Shown here: positions 51,142 through 60,384 of the stretch, piece by piece
How the letters are laid out: every line of letters starts with the position of its first letter
Position numbering within the stretch: the first letter of the stretch is position 1
Assembly (NCBI GenBank): GCA_963753285.1
Contig: CAVWBT010000013.1
Coordinates: forward strand, 191,325 to 255,324
Length of the DNA stretch: 64,000 nt
Direction: 5' to 3'
From: JAHEDH01 sp963753285
GTDB lineage: Bacteria > Actinomycetota > Acidimicrobiia > Spongiisociales > ZC4RG35
The notes under the pieces: model-generated
The model's database searches: none
What the model was told of the DNA's origin: nothing
The model's input: the letters and a program-made list of their open reading frames with translations, nothing else
Made by a program: the position numbers and the translations under genes

Positions 51142-52440
51142 ATGACCCGGGATCTCCAACCGACACTCATCATTGGAGCGGCCGCGCTCGCCGCGTTCGG
51201 GGTGAGCCTCGTCAACTTCGCCGCACAGGGAACCGTGGACGCCCAGGTGGGGCTCACGTTCGGCACCCTGTTGTTCGCGTTCGGTGGTGTGTTCGTTGCG
51301 ACGCGGCGATTCGCTCCCGAGGCGGTCCCACATCTCCTCCCGCCGGTCGCGGTGATCGCCGGATTCGGGTTCATCGAAATCTTCCGCCTGAACCCGTACC
51401 GGGCCGGACTCCAACGGTGGTGGCTGCTGATCGGAGCCGGGCTCGCAGCCGTCGTGCTGGCATGGATCTCTCGCAACGGACTCGCTTCCCTCCGGCGATA
51501 TCGCAACACCCAATTGCTGGCAGCGGTCGGACTGTTGCTTCTTCCGCTGCTCCCCTCCGACTGGTCGCTGCCCATCCGCGGGCTCGAAGTGAACGGTTCG
51601 CGGCTCTGGATCGAAGTCGACCTCTACATCGCCCAGTTGAACTTCCAACCGGGCGAGGTCGCGAAGCTGTTGTTCGTCGTGTTCCTGGCGTCCTACCTCG
51701 CCGACAGACAGCCCGCACTGACGGGCGCCCATCGGAGAATCGGGCGGCTGACCCTGCCCGAGCCGCGCCAGCTCGGGCCGCTGCTCCTGGTCTGGTTGGG
51801 GAGTCTCGGCATCCTCGTCTCCCAGCGCGACCTGGGTGCCTCCCTGCTGCTGTTTCTGGTGTTCGTGGCAATGCTGTACGTCGCGACCGGCGAGGGCGGC
51901 TACCTGGTCGGAGGCGGTTTCCTGATCGCCATCGGCGGGATCGCCTCATGGCAGATGTTCGACCACGTACAGCGGCGAGTGAGCGCCTGGCTCGACCCAT
52001 TCGGTGCCTTCGAGGACGCCGGATATCAGGTGGCGCAGGGGATCTTCGGGATGGGAACCGGCAGCCTCTCGGGCTCCGGGCCCGGTCTCGGCCAGCCCGA
52101 ACTCATCCCGAACGCCATCACCGACTTCGTCTTCGCCGCCGTCGGCGAGGAGTTCGGATTCGCCGGGACGGTCGCCGTCCTCGGTTGCTACGCCCTCGCC
52201 ATCGCAACGGGATTCGGCATCGCGCTCCGTTCCCGGGACCGGTTCAACAAGCTGCTGGCATTCGGCCTGACGTTCGTGTTCGCCCTCCAGACGTTCCTGA
52301 TCATCGGCGGGGTGCTTCGCGTCGTCCCGCTCACCGGGATCGCACTCCCGTTCATGTCGTACGGCGGCTCGGCACTCGTCGGCAACTTCATACTGATCGC
52401 GCTGCTGCTCGCCGTCTCGCACGAGGAGGCCTCCAGATGA
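51142..52440 (+). CDS. FtsW/RodA-family SEDS peptidoglycan glycosyltransferase
   Basis: 432 residues, about 12 TM helices. SEDS signatures: FQPGEVAKLLFVVFLASYLA, DLGASLLLFLVFVAMLYVAT, YQVAQGIFGMGTGSLSGSGP, FVFAAVGEEFGFAGT, and the C-terminal LPFMSYGGSALVGN. Polymerises lipid II into glycan strands together with the class B PBP encoded next, whose start overlaps by 4 bases. In mycobacteria the gene at this position is rodA. Confidence 0.93.
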   Translation: MTRDLQPTLIIGAAALAAFGVSLVNFAAQGTVDAQVGLTFGTLLFAFGGVFVATRRFAPEAVPHLLPPVAVIAGFGFIEIFRLNPYRAGLQRWWLLIGAGLAAVVLAWISRNGLASLRRYRNTQLLAAVGLLLLPLLPSDWSLPIRGLEVNGSRLWIEVDLYIAQLNFQPGEVAKLLFVVFLASYLADRQPALTGAHRRIGRLTLPEPRQLGPLLLVWLGSLGILVSQRDLGASLLLFLVFVAMLYVATGEGGYLVGGGFLIAIGGIASWQMFDHVQRRVSAWLDPFGAFEDAGYQVAQGIFGMGTGSLSGSGPGLGQPELIPNAITDFVFAAVGEEFGFAGTVAVLGCYALAIATGFGIALRSRDRFNKLLAFGLTFVFALQTFLIIGGVLRVVPLTGIALPFMSYGGSALVGNFILIALLLAVSHEEASR

Positions 52441-53900
52441 ATGGGCCGATCCGGCGTATGGCGTCGCTCCTCTTCCTCGGCTTCGGCCTGCTCCTGGGGG
52501 CGCTTACCTGGTTCCAGGTTCTCGGGGCCGACGGATACCGGTCCGACCCGCGAAACGTGAGGACCGCCATCAGCATCAGCGGCAAGGAGCGCGGTCTGAT
52601 CGTGACTGGCGACGGGACCGTGCTCGCCCGATCGAACCCCGACCCGGACGACCCCCAGGTCTACCTGCGCGAGTACCCCGAAGGCCCGACCTTCGCCCAC
52701 GTCGTCGGATACACGTCTCGCCTGGTCGGAGACTCCGGACTCGAATCCGCCTATCGCAACGAACTCCGGAGCAGGCGGGACCTGACGATCTCCGACGTGA
52801 TCGCTGCTCTGTTCGGCCGCGATCTCCGGCCCGAGAACCTGCTCGTGACGATCGACGCCGAACTGCAGCGCGCTGCCGTCGCTGCGCTCGAAGGCAGCCG
52901 AGGGGCGGTGGTTGCGATCGAGCCGTCGACGGGTGCGATCCTGGCATACGTCTCCTCTCCAAGCTTCGATCCCAACACCTTCCTCGGCTCGACGGCGGTA
53001 GCAAACCGTCAGGCGGTGCTCGACGACCCGACGGAACCGATCCGGGATCGCGCCGGCACCGAGCTGTATCCGCCGGGCTCGACGTTCAAGACGGTGGTGG
53101 CTGCAGCAGCAATGGAATCGGGGATCGCCGGGCCCGAGACCACGTTCGACGACCCCGTCGTGTACGAGCTCCCCGGTTCCACGGCCACCATCGGGAACGC
53201 CGACGGCGGCCCGTGCGGCGATGGGGTGTCGGTGACACTGCAGACGGCACTCGTGCGATCCTGCAACACCGTCTTCGCCGAGTTGAGCGTCCGTGTGGGT
53301 GCAACGGTGATCGGACAGACAGCGAGTTCGTTCGGCTTCGACCGTTCCATCGAGTTCCCGTGGACGCTCGCCGAGTCGACCTTCCCCGAATTGGACCTCG
53401 AAGACGATCCGGCGGCACTCGCCCAGTCCGGCATCGGTGAGCGCAACGTACGTGTGACGGCGCTACAGATGGCGATGATCGCTGCGGCAGTGGCCAACAA
53501 CGGGGAAGTCGCGCAGCCTTACGTCGTGTCACAAGTGTTCGACGCGGACGGCGACGCCAGAGAGGTGACCGAGCCTCGCGTGATCGGACGCGCCATCTCG
53601 CCGGCGACAGCGGTGGTCATGGCACAGATGATGGAGCGGGTGGTGACGTCGGGGACCGGTCAGCAGGCTTCGATCCCCGGGGTGCGGGTTGCAGGGAAGA
53701 CCGGGACGGCGCTGCCCGAGCCGGGCCGGCCCGACGTGTGGTTCATCGGGTTCGCACCCGTCGATGCGCCCCAGATCGCGATCGCAGTGATGCTGGAGGA
53801 CGGCGGGCCGCTCGGCGAATCCGGAACGGGCGGCTCGGTGGCCGCACCGATCGCGGGGTCCCTCATGGAGCGCTATCTCGTGAGAGGGAACTCCGGATGA
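52437..53900 (+). CDS. pbpA: Class B penicillin-binding protein (PbpA-type transpeptidase)
   Basis: 487 residues from ATG 52437. N-terminal TM anchor MASLLFLGFGLLLGALTWF, a short dimerisation region, and a transpeptidase domain with the catalytic triplet: SxxK in YPPGSTFKTVVAAA (about 214), SxN in VRSCNTVFAELS (about 275) and KTG in RVAGKTGTALPE (about 421). Cross-links peptidoglycan in partnership with the SEDS protein. Normal size for actinobacterial PbpA. Confidence 0.94.
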   Translation: MNGPIRRMASLLFLGFGLLLGALTWFQVLGADGYRSDPRNVRTAISISGKERGLIVTGDGTVLARSNPDPDDPQVYLREYPEGPTFAHVVGYTSRLVGDSGLESAYRNELRSRRDLTISDVIAALFGRDLRPENLLVTIDAELQRAAVAALEGSRGAVVAIEPSTGAILAYVSSPSFDPNTFLGSTAVANRQAVLDDPTEPIRDRAGTELYPPGSTFKTVVAAAAMESGIAGPETTFDDPVVYELPGSTATIGNADGGPCGDGVSVTLQTALVRSCNTVFAELSVRVGATVIGQTASSFGFDRSIEFPWTLAESTFPELDLEDDPAALAQSGIGERNVRVTALQMAMIAAAVANNGEVAQPYVVSQVFDADGDAREVTEPRVIGRAISPATAVVMAQMMERVVTSGTGQQASIPGVRVAGKTGTALPEPGRPDVWFIGFAPVDAPQIAIAVMLEDGGPLGESGTGGSVAAPIAGSLMERYLVRGNSG

Positions 53901-53965
53901 GCGCGACTCCGACCACCGCCAGTGATCGGGTGAACCGACAGTGCAGAAGGGTGCCGTAGACTCTC

Positions 53966-55915
53966 ATGACTTCAATGGATACTCCCTCAGCGCTCACCGA
54001 GCGGTACGAGCTCACCACCCATCTGGCGCGCGGCGGCATGGCCGACGTCTATCAAGGCATGGATTCGCTCCTCGACCGCAAGGTGGCAATCAAGATCCTC
54101 CACAGCCAATTCTCGACGGACGAGGCATTCGTCAAGCGGTTCCGCAAGGAGGCCCAGGCCGCCGCCAACCTCACCCATCCGAACATCGTGGGGATCTACG
54201 ACTGGGGCCAGCTCGACTCGACCTACTTCATCGTCATGGAACTGGTCGATGGGCGGTCACTCAGGGACGTGCTCAAGTCATCGGGTTCCCTCCTGCCACG
54301 GAGAGCGGTCGAGATCAGCTCCGAGGTCGCCGCCGCGCTCTCGGTCGCACACCGCGGTGGACTGGTCCACCGGGACATCAAGCCCGGCAACATCCTGCTC
54401 GCTCCCGACGGCACCGTGAAGGTCACCGACTTCGGCATCGCACGCGCCTGGGACGACTCCCAAGAGCTCACCAAGACCGGAGCGGTCATGGGGACCGCCA
54501 CCTACTTCTCACCCGAGCAGGCGCAGGGTCACGCCGCCGACGAGCGGTCCGACGTGTACTCGCTGGGCGTGGTCCTCTTCGAGATGCTGACCGGTCAGAC
54601 GCCGTTCCGCGGGGAGAGCCCGGTCGCTGTCGCCTATCAGCACGTCTCGCAAGCGCCCGTCGCCCCTTCGTCGCTCAACCCAGACGTCACCCGCGAGCTC
54701 GACGCGCTGGTGCTGAAGGCGCTGGCCAAGAACCCCGACGACCGCTACCAGACGGCCGAGGCGATGCGCGCCGACCTGTGGCGTCTCCTCCAGGGCGAGA
54801 AGCCACTGGTCATGACGGGAGCCCCGCAGCCGCCCCCGCCCGGTGACGCCGCTTCGACGCGGATGATCACGACGCCGGTTCCGCCGCCGGCGACGGTGCC
54901 ACCCGATGAGATCTATCGCCAGCTCGAAGACCCCCCGTCTTCGAACCTCGCCTTCATCGTGGGAACGTTCGCCCTGCTGGCCACGCTCGCAGTCCTCGTG
55001 TTCCTGGTGTTCCAGGCGCTGAACGAGGGCACCTCCACCGCATCCGGCAGTGATCTGGTGACGGTCCCGCAGGTGTCCGGTCAGGCAGAGACCGATGCGC
55101 TGCGGATCATCCAACGCGCCGACCTGACGGCGATCACACGTGGCGAGGCTTCCGACGAGGTCGAGGCAGGCATCGTGATCCGCACCGAGCCCGCTGCGGG
55201 TGAGCAGGTCGAAGCGGGCACCGAGGTCACGATCGTCTACTCGCTGGGCACGAACCGATTCGGCGTTCCCAACATCGTCGGACTCGCACGCGAGTCTGCA
55301 GAATCGTTGATTCTCGAACAAGGGTTCTCGATCGGGAACGTGACCGCCGTAGCCAACGACGACATCGGCACGATCGGCCAGGTGCTCAGCCAGAACCCGG
55401 CCGCCGGAGAGCGGCTCGACGAGGGCTCACCGGTCGACTTCGTCGTGTCGTCCGGGCCCGACACCGTGACCTGGGAGGCACTCGAGGGACGCGAGGAACG
55501 CGAGTCGGTTGCGATTCTCGAAGGTCTCGGGCTGATCGTCGAGGTGATCACCGAGCCCAACGAGGAGATCGAAGAGGGGCTGGTCGTTCGCACCGACCCC
55601 GAAGCCGGGACGGAGGTCGCCCCGGGCAGCGACGTCCAACTGGTGCTGAGCGAAGGTCCGCCGCCCGTGGTGGTCGGCGATCTGCGGGGCCTCGACGTCG
55701 CGACCGCGACCGCCCGGGCGAACGATCTCGGGTACAACATCACCGTGCGCGCCGAACCGACCCTCGTGTCCGACCCGAACCTCGACGGGCTGATCGCCAC
55801 TCAGGGCCGGAACCCGACCGACACGATCGAGGCTGGCGGAACGATGATCGTCACGATCGGCGAGTACGTTCCCCCCGCACCTTCGACGACGACCACCACG
55901 ACGAGTGGCGGCTGA
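53966..55915 (+). CDS. pknB: Transmembrane Ser/Thr kinase with PASTA repeats
   Basis: 649 residues. Kinase domain about 14-275: GGMADVYQGMDSLLDRKVAIKIL (as ARGGMADVYQG and VAIKIL), catalytic loop LVHRDIKPGNILL, VTDFGIARAW, GTATYFSPEQAQG. TM helix about 330-350 (AFIVGTFALLATLAVLVFLV). Four PASTA repeats follow to about 635 (VPQVSGQAETDALRII, VPNIVGLARESAESLILEQG and two more), then a Thr tail. Senses muropeptides or lipid II and phosphorylates wall and division proteins. Starts 65 bases after pbpA. M at 53975 is an alternative start. Confidence 0.95.
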   Translation: MTSMDTPSALTERYELTTHLARGGMADVYQGMDSLLDRKVAIKILHSQFSTDEAFVKRFRKEAQAAANLTHPNIVGIYDWGQLDSTYFIVMELVDGRSLRDVLKSSGSLLPRRAVEISSEVAAALSVAHRGGLVHRDIKPGNILLAPDGTVKVTDFGIARAWDDSQELTKTGAVMGTATYFSPEQAQGHAADERSDVYSLGVVLFEMLTGQTPFRGESPVAVAYQHVSQAPVAPSSLNPDVTRELDALVLKALAKNPDDRYQTAEAMRADLWRLLQGEKPLVMTGAPQPPPPGDAASTRMITTPVPPPATVPPDEIYRQLEDPPSSNLAFIVGTFALLATLAVLVFLVFQALNEGTSTASGSDLVTVPQVSGQAETDALRIIQRADLTAITRGEASDEVEAGIVIRTEPAAGEQVEAGTEVTIVYSLGTNRFGVPNIVGLARESAESLILEQGFSIGNVTAVANDDIGTIGQVLSQNPAAGERLDEGSPVDFVVSSGPDTVTWEALEGREERESVAILEGLGLIVEVITEPNEEIEEGLVVRTDPEAGTEVAPGSDVQLVLSEGPPPVVVGDLRGLDVATATARANDLGYNITVRAEPTLVSDPNLDGLIATQGRNPTDTIEAGGTMIVTIGEYVPPAPSTTTTTTSGG

Positions 55916-56729
55916 GCGAACCCGAGCACTGCTCGCCTGGTATCGGGAGCACGGTCGTGAGCTCCCCTGGCGCGCAAGCTCTGATCCGTGGGCCATCCTC
56001 GTCTCGGAGGTGATGTCGCAGCAGACCCAGATCGCCCGGGTCGTTCCGGCCTGGACGGCCTTCATGGAGCGGTACCCGACACCCGGGGATCTCGCCTACG
56101 CCGATCGCGCCGAACTCGTCCGGCTCTGGGCGGGGCTCGGCTACCAGCGACGGGCGATCCATCTGCAGCGAGCGGCGCGGATCGTCGACGATTCCGGCTG
56201 GCCCACAGACGTCGCCGGTCTCATGGAACTCCCCGGAGTCGGTCGGTACACCGCGGCCGCGGTGGCGTGCTTCGCCTTCGGGGTCCCGGTCCCGGCGATC
56301 GACACCAACCTCAAGCGCATCCTGAGCCGATGGCACGGCGAGGCGCTCGATTCCTCGACACTCACCGCTGCAGCCGCCTCCGAACTCCCGCACGACACCG
56401 CGGCGGCATGGTCCCAGGCACTGATGGATCTCGGCGCACAGCTGTGCCGCCCGAAGCGGCCTCGCTGTGGAGACTGCCCTGTCTCGGAGTGGTGCGCGGA
56501 CCCGACCGTCTACCAACCCCCGCCCAGACAGTCCCGCTTCGAAGGATCGGTGCGACAGGCGAGAGCAGCGACGATGCACACCCTCGCACACCACGGAGCC
56601 TCGACCAGGGCGGCACTTGCGGAACGCACCGGGCTTGCTCCGGAGAGGCTCGACGACGCGGTCGCATCCTTGCTTTCGGACGGAAGCGTCGTGCGTCGAG
56701 GCGGGAGACTGATCATCGCCGACACCTGA
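55905..56729 (+). CDS. mutY: A/G-specific adenine DNA glycosylase (MutY)
   Basis: 274 residues starting at GTG 55905, overlapping the pknB end by 11 bases. HhH-GPD glycosylase: LPWRASSDPWAILVSEVMSQ (catalytic Glu in SEVM), QTQIARV, HhH motif LMELPGVGRYTAAAVAC, catalytic Asp in VPAIDTNLKRIL, and the 4Fe-4S cluster loop CRPKRPRCGDCPVSEWC. Removes A opposite 8-oxoG. It lacks the C-terminal MutT-like domain of longer MutY and instead has about 60 residues resembling a winged helix (AALAERTGLAPERLDDAVAS). Confidence 0.93.
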   Translation: MAAERTRALLAWYREHGRELPWRASSDPWAILVSEVMSQQTQIARVVPAWTAFMERYPTPGDLAYADRAELVRLWAGLGYQRRAIHLQRAARIVDDSGWPTDVAGLMELPGVGRYTAAAVACFAFGVPVPAIDTNLKRILSRWHGEALDSSTLTAAAASELPHDTAAAWSQALMDLGAQLCRPKRPRCGDCPVSEWCADPTVYQPPPRQSRFEGSVRQARAATMHTLAHHGASTRAALAERTGLAPERLDDAVASLLSDGSVVRRGGRLIIADT

Positions 56730-56749
56730 CCGAGTCCGGCGCCGAAGGG

Positions 56750-57313
56750 TCAGTCGACGACGCGCAACACCTCGTCAGGAGACCCCGATCGGCGTCGCGG
56801 ACCGGGGCCGACCTCCCAGCCGAGCCACCCGGCGAGCCCCAAGCCCGCCAACTCGAGAAGGTGGTTCCGTTCGAGGGCGAGTTCGGTGTTTCCGGCGATC
56901 ACATCGATCACTACGGCCAATACCAAGACGGCGCCGAGGCTCACGGTGACCGGGAGCAGCCCATATGCGCGATCCGGTCGCCAGGAGCTGTACATGAAGA
57001 CGATTGCAAGGCCGATGGTGAACGCAGCCTGATGCCGTAGGACGTGGGTGTCGACACCGGACGTCGGGCGGACGACATCCGGCAGGTGGCTTGCGAACAG
57101 CGCAATACCGGCGCCGAAGAGGGCAGCGCGGAGCCAACGATTGCGTTCGAAGCGCTGGGGTCTCGGCGCCGAGCTCGCTCCGATCGCCGAGGCAAACGCC
57201 CGGCACGAAGCACACGTCGCCACGTGCTGTCGAAGCTGCGACCGCTCGCCGGGGCGGAGCTCACCGTCGATCTCGGCGGAGATCAACTCCTCGAACTGAT
57301 CACACTCGTTCAT
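56750..57313 (-). CDS. Zinc-finger anti-sigma factor with membrane segments
   Basis: 187 residues from ATG 57313. N-terminal zf-HC2 anti-sigma domain: CDQFEELISAEIDGEL, HVATCASCRAFASAI with His-x3-Cys-x2-Cys. Then four TM helices (LRAALFGAGIALFASHLPDV, FTIGLAIVFMYSS, VTVSLGAVLVLAVVIDVIAG, LLELAGLGLAGWLGWEVG). Diverges from the ECF sigma gene at 57370 with 56 bases between, and probably inhibits that sigma at the membrane. Confidence 0.88.
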   Translation of the reverse strand: MNECDQFEELISAEIDGELRPGERSQLRQHVATCASCRAFASAIGASSAPRPQRFERNRWLRAALFGAGIALFASHLPDVVRPTSGVDTHVLRHQAAFTIGLAIVFMYSSWRPDRAYGLLPVTVSLGAVLVLAVVIDVIAGNTELALERNHLLELAGLGLAGWLGWEVGPGPRRRSGSPDEVLRVVD

Positions 57314-57369
57314 CGCTGGCAAGGTCGCCCCGAATCGGCATTCGGTTCCAATCATGACAGAATCGGGGT

Positions 57370-57897
57370 GTGGACGAACTCACCGTGTTGGCGCTTCGAG
57401 CGAAGGCCGGCGACCGGAGGGCCCTCGAAGAGATCTTCGAGCGGGTCCGCCCGGACGTCCTTCGGCTCTGCAGTTATCTGGGCCAGCCTGCGGATCCGAA
57501 CGATCTGTGCCAGGAGGCGCTGGAGCGGGCCCTCGGCTCGTTGCACCGTTTCCGTGGCGACGGATCGGCCCGCAGTTGGTTTCTCTCGATCGCTCGACGG
57601 ACCTGCGCCGACGCTACCCGGCGTATGGGGCGACAACGCAACCTTCGAGCCAAGCTCGTCGCCTCGCAGACCAGCGATCTCTCCCACGATCCGCTCGGTT
57701 GGGGCGCTGTGGCCGAGGCCCTTGCCGCACTCGACGACGATCGCCGGGAGGCCTTCGTTCTCACTCAGTTCCTGGGGCTGAGCTATCCCGAGGCGGCCGA
57801 CACACTCGGGTGCCCGGTGGGCACGATCCGCTCACGTGTGGCTCGGGCCCGCGCCGACCTGATCAGGCTGGAAGTCCCGGACGAACGGTCCGCCTGA
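57370..57897 (+). CDS. ECF-type RNA polymerase sigma factor
   Basis: 175 residues from GTG 57370. Region 2 about 10-80 (EEIFERVRPDVLRLCSYLGQ, DPNDLCQEALERALGSLHRF, ARSWFLSIARRTCADATRR) and region 4 about 110-165 (ALAALDDDRREAFVLTQFLG, LSYPEAADTLGCPVGTIRSR). It is followed by a copper-chaperone gene 71 bases on and faces a membrane anti-sigma factor, so the regulon may concern copper or cytochrome-oxidase biogenesis (inference). Confidence 0.92.
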   Translation: MDELTVLALRAKAGDRRALEEIFERVRPDVLRLCSYLGQPADPNDLCQEALERALGSLHRFRGDGSARSWFLSIARRTCADATRRMGRQRNLRAKLVASQTSDLSHDPLGWGAVAEALAALDDDRREAFVLTQFLGLSYPEAADTLGCPVGTIRSRVARARADLIRLEVPDERSA

Positions 57898-57968
57898 ACA
57901 CGAGTATCCGGGAACCGACCGGGCGTGTCCGGCGACCTGATTCTGGAGCAACTCAGAAGGAGGGTCTC

Positions 57969-58505
57969 TTGAAACACACGACGATTGGCTCCGCCGCGGC
58001 GCTCGCACTTGTACTCACCGCCTGTGGGGGCGGCGAGGCGGTGACGGCCGATGGCGCATGGGCTCGAACGAGCCCGATGATGGCTTCGGCTGGCGCCGTC
58101 TACATGGACCTGACGAGCGACCAGGCGGACCGACTCATCGGAGCCTCCGTCGACTCGTCCATCGCCGCCGCCACCGAGGTCCACGAGACCGTCGAGGTCG
58201 GTGCGGACATGGGCAACGGCGACATGGAGGAGGGCGAGATGGGTGAAGGCATGTCCGAAGACGGCGAGGAGACGGCTGGCGACATGTCCGGCACAGAGGG
58301 CATGGGCGCCATGACGATGCAGGAGGTCGAGGCGATCGATCTGGAGGCAGGTGACACGGTCAGCCTCGAGCCGGGGGGATACCACATCATGCTGCTCGAT
58401 CTCGTCGAGCCGCTCGAGGTGGGCGACACCTTCGATGTCACCCTCGACTTCGAGACAGCCGACGACCTGGTCGTCACCGTCGAGGTGCGTGACTCCGCGC
58501 CGTGA
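57969..58505 (+). CDS. PCuAC-type periplasmic copper chaperone with Met-rich insert
   Basis: 178 residues from TTG 57969, preceded by AGAAGGAGG. Lipoprotein signal ALALVLTACGGG. PCuAC domain: DGAWARTSPMMASAGAVYMD, AATEVHETVE, LEPGGYHIMLLDLVEPL, matching the H(M)x10M / HxM copper site. Between VEV and the conserved AMTMQEVEA lies an insert of about 35 residues rich in Met and acids (MGNGDMEEGEMGEGMSEDG ... MSGTEGMGAM). Family role: delivers Cu(I) to the CuA site of cytochrome oxidase. Confidence 0.9.
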   Translation: MKHTTIGSAAALALVLTACGGGEAVTADGAWARTSPMMASAGAVYMDLTSDQADRLIGASVDSSIAAATEVHETVEVGADMGNGDMEEGEMGEGMSEDGEETAGDMSGTEGMGAMTMQEVEAIDLEAGDTVSLEPGGYHIMLLDLVEPLEVGDTFDVTLDFETADDLVVTVEVRDSAP

Positions 58506-59450
58506 TCATGCCGGGCCCGGGCGTGTGGTCGCGTAGAGCGCCCGGGCTCCCAGCATCACGGCCACCACCGCCACCGATGCGGTGAGGGCTTGGTCTAGTG
58601 CCACCGGGGTGACGGTCGGCAGGATGGCCGCCGTCAACCACTCTCGCCTGAATCCCACCCATCCGAGCATGATCGCCGCAGCGAGGAACTGAACCGAGGC
58701 CGGGAGCAGCCAGTTGCGCCCGAGCGCCAGGACTCCGAGTGATGAGAGCGGCAGGACCCACAGCAGCCATGGCGGCGCCGTCTCGAGGGGCACCGACAGG
58801 AAGGCAACGGACCCCAGAACCAGGGCCACGAGGGATGCTCCAATGAGGCCGATGGACGGTCGACTCCAGGCGAACGCGAGCCCGGCGGCCCCCACGAGTG
58901 CACCAACGACCAGCGGGACTCGTGACGCCGGCTGCTCCCACACCGAGATCACGGTCACGTCGACCTCGGAGCCGTCGACGATGAGGGGAATGACTCCCTC
59001 CAGGATCTGGTCGCCTGGCTCGGCTCCGGGCGGCGACTGCGGGTTCATCCAGTGGGCGCGGTGGTCGTGCCAGGCATAGACCCCGTCCGACGCCACCAGC
59101 TCCCACTTCGGCACCGCGCCGATGAACGCCGTGGCGGGGATCTCGACGATTCCGAACCGGTCCTCGGACGTGTAGGTCGATGGAGCGGTGCGGTTGATCT
59201 CGACGGCCCCGTCGGGTTGGAAGCGCAGATAGGGCTCGCCCTGGTAGCCGATCACCTCGATCGTCGTGCCGCGTTCGACGGTGAGTCGAACGAACGAGTC
59301 ACCGCCGATGACGTCCATCTCGAAGCCACCGCTGATCGGATCGATCGCCGTGACCTCCGTGCGGTACTCGGTCGGGCCGGGGGCGTCGGCAAGAGCAGGT
59401 TGGGGAATCGCCAACATCACCAGCACCGCCAGCCATGCGAAGCGACTCAC
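58506..59450 (-). CDS. Exported membrane protein of unknown function, copper cassette
   Basis: 314 residues. Signal peptide WLAVLVMLAIPQPALA, an extracytoplasmic domain about 22-165 with candidate metal ligands in YAWHDHRAHWMNPQ, then five TM helices (VPLVVGALVGAAGLAFAW ... ALTASVAVVAVMLGARALYA). Overlaps the cupredoxin-like gene by 4 bases. Its position in the Sco/cytochrome-c/cupredoxin run and its His cluster suggest a copper role. No named family recognised. Confidence 0.8.
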   Translation of the reverse strand: MSRFAWLAVLVMLAIPQPALADAPGPTEYRTEVTAIDPISGGFEMDVIGGDSFVRLTVERGTTIEVIGYQGEPYLRFQPDGAVEINRTAPSTYTSEDRFGIVEIPATAFIGAVPKWELVASDGVYAWHDHRAHWMNPQSPPGAEPGDQILEGVIPLIVDGSEVDVTVISVWEQPASRVPLVVGALVGAAGLAFAWSRPSIGLIGASLVALVLGSVAFLSVPLETAPPWLLWVLPLSSLGVLALGRNWLLPASVQFLAAAIMLGWVGFRREWLTAAILPTVTPVALDQALTASVAVVAVMLGARALYATTRPGPA

Positions 59451-59812
59451 GGTTCGACGATCTCGAGTACCAGTTCGCCGGATGGATGCACCGTGCAGAC
59501 TCCAACGAACTCCCCCGGCGACGCGAAGCGCTGACGAAGCGTCTCGCCGGCACCGACGAAGAAGGGGCCCACGAGGTGACCCCGATCGTCGTCGTTCACG
59601 ATCTCGATGACCTCCCCGACGGCAACCGTCATCTCTCCGGGGAGGATCTCCAGCGGCTGCCCCTGGTCGAGAGCCTCCCCGGCGCCGAGGGGAATCACGT
59701 ACGCGTAGTCGGCGTCACCGGCCTCGGTCTGGTCTTCGATCAGTGCGGCAGGTTCAGCACTGCAGGAGGCCACGAGCATTCCGATCAGAACCAGCAACGC
59801 GGACCGCCTCAT
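59447..59812 (-). CDS. Cupredoxin-like lipoprotein
   Basis: 121 residues. Lipobox IGMLVASCSA (Cys 17). Beta-rich with EILPGEMTVAVGEVIEIVND, a first His in DDDRGHLVGPFFVG, and a C-terminal VCTVHPSGEL (Cys-x3-His). This is the cupredoxin order His ... Cys ... His; the fourth Met ligand is not at the usual place. Overlaps the Sco gene by 4 bases. Probably carries electrons or copper near the oxidase. Confidence 0.85.
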   Translation of the reverse strand: MRRSALLVLIGMLVASCSAEPAALIEDQTEAGDADYAYVIPLGAGEALDQGQPLEILPGEMTVAVGEVIEIVNDDDRGHLVGPFFVGAGETLRQRFASPGEFVGVCTVHPSGELVLEIVEP

Positions 59813-60384
59813 GGGAGCAAGGCCTCGAGGTCGAGCCGGATGTCGTCGACCTCGACTCCAAACGGCCAGGTCACGAGCAGGGTCCCGCGATCGTCGATCG
59901 CGTAGAGGTTGCCGGAGTGGATCACCTCCACTTCGCCATCGTCGGTCGTCGACACGTCGTAGACGACTCCGAGCGCCTCGGCGGCCCGGGCCAACTCGTC
60001 GGGAGACTCGGTGCGAAGCGGGTGGGCGTCCGAGATGAAACTCTGCAGGTATCCCGTGAGCACTTCGGGCGTGTCGCGATCAGGGTCGACGGTCGCCATC
60101 GCCACCTCGATGCGCTCCGCCTCGTCACCGAGATCCTCCAAGGCGACCCGCAGGTCGGCGAGCGTCGTCGGGCAGACATCGGGACAGGAGGTGTATCCGA
60201 AATAGACGAGGAGCAGGCCGTTCCCGGGAGCTACGAAGGAGAAGTCCTCTCCGGAGGCCGCATCAGGGAGCGAGGTGTCCGCCACGGACGGCGCCGGCGT
60301 TCTCACGAAACCGGCGAGCTCTCGAGGCTCACTGCAGCCAACCACTGCGAGCATCAGCACCAGCAGCACCGCCAGCCGCTTCAC
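59809..60384 (-). CDS. SCO1/SenC-family copper metallochaperone
   Basis: 191 residues. Lipobox VLMLAVVGCSE (Cys 17). Thioredoxin-like fold with the copper site Cys67 and Cys71 in YFGYTSCPDVCPTTL and the distal His in VIHSGNLYAIDDRG. Needed for CuA assembly in cytochrome c oxidase, together with PCuAC. Overlaps both neighbours by 4 bases in a tight operon. Confidence 0.93.
   Translation of the reverse strand: MKRLAVLLVLMLAVVGCSEPRELAGFVRTPAPSVADTSLPDAASGEDFSFVAPGNGLLLVYFGYTSCPDVCPTTLADLRVALEDLGDEAERIEVAMATVDPDRDTPEVLTGYLQSFISDAHPLRTESPDELARAAEALGVVYDVSTTDDGEVEVIHSGNLYAIDDRGTLLVTWPFGVEVDDIRLDLEALLP

Noticed and set aside
54509..55321. 270-codon minus-strand frame opposite pknB
   Set aside because: Shadow of the kinase and PASTA coding sequence.
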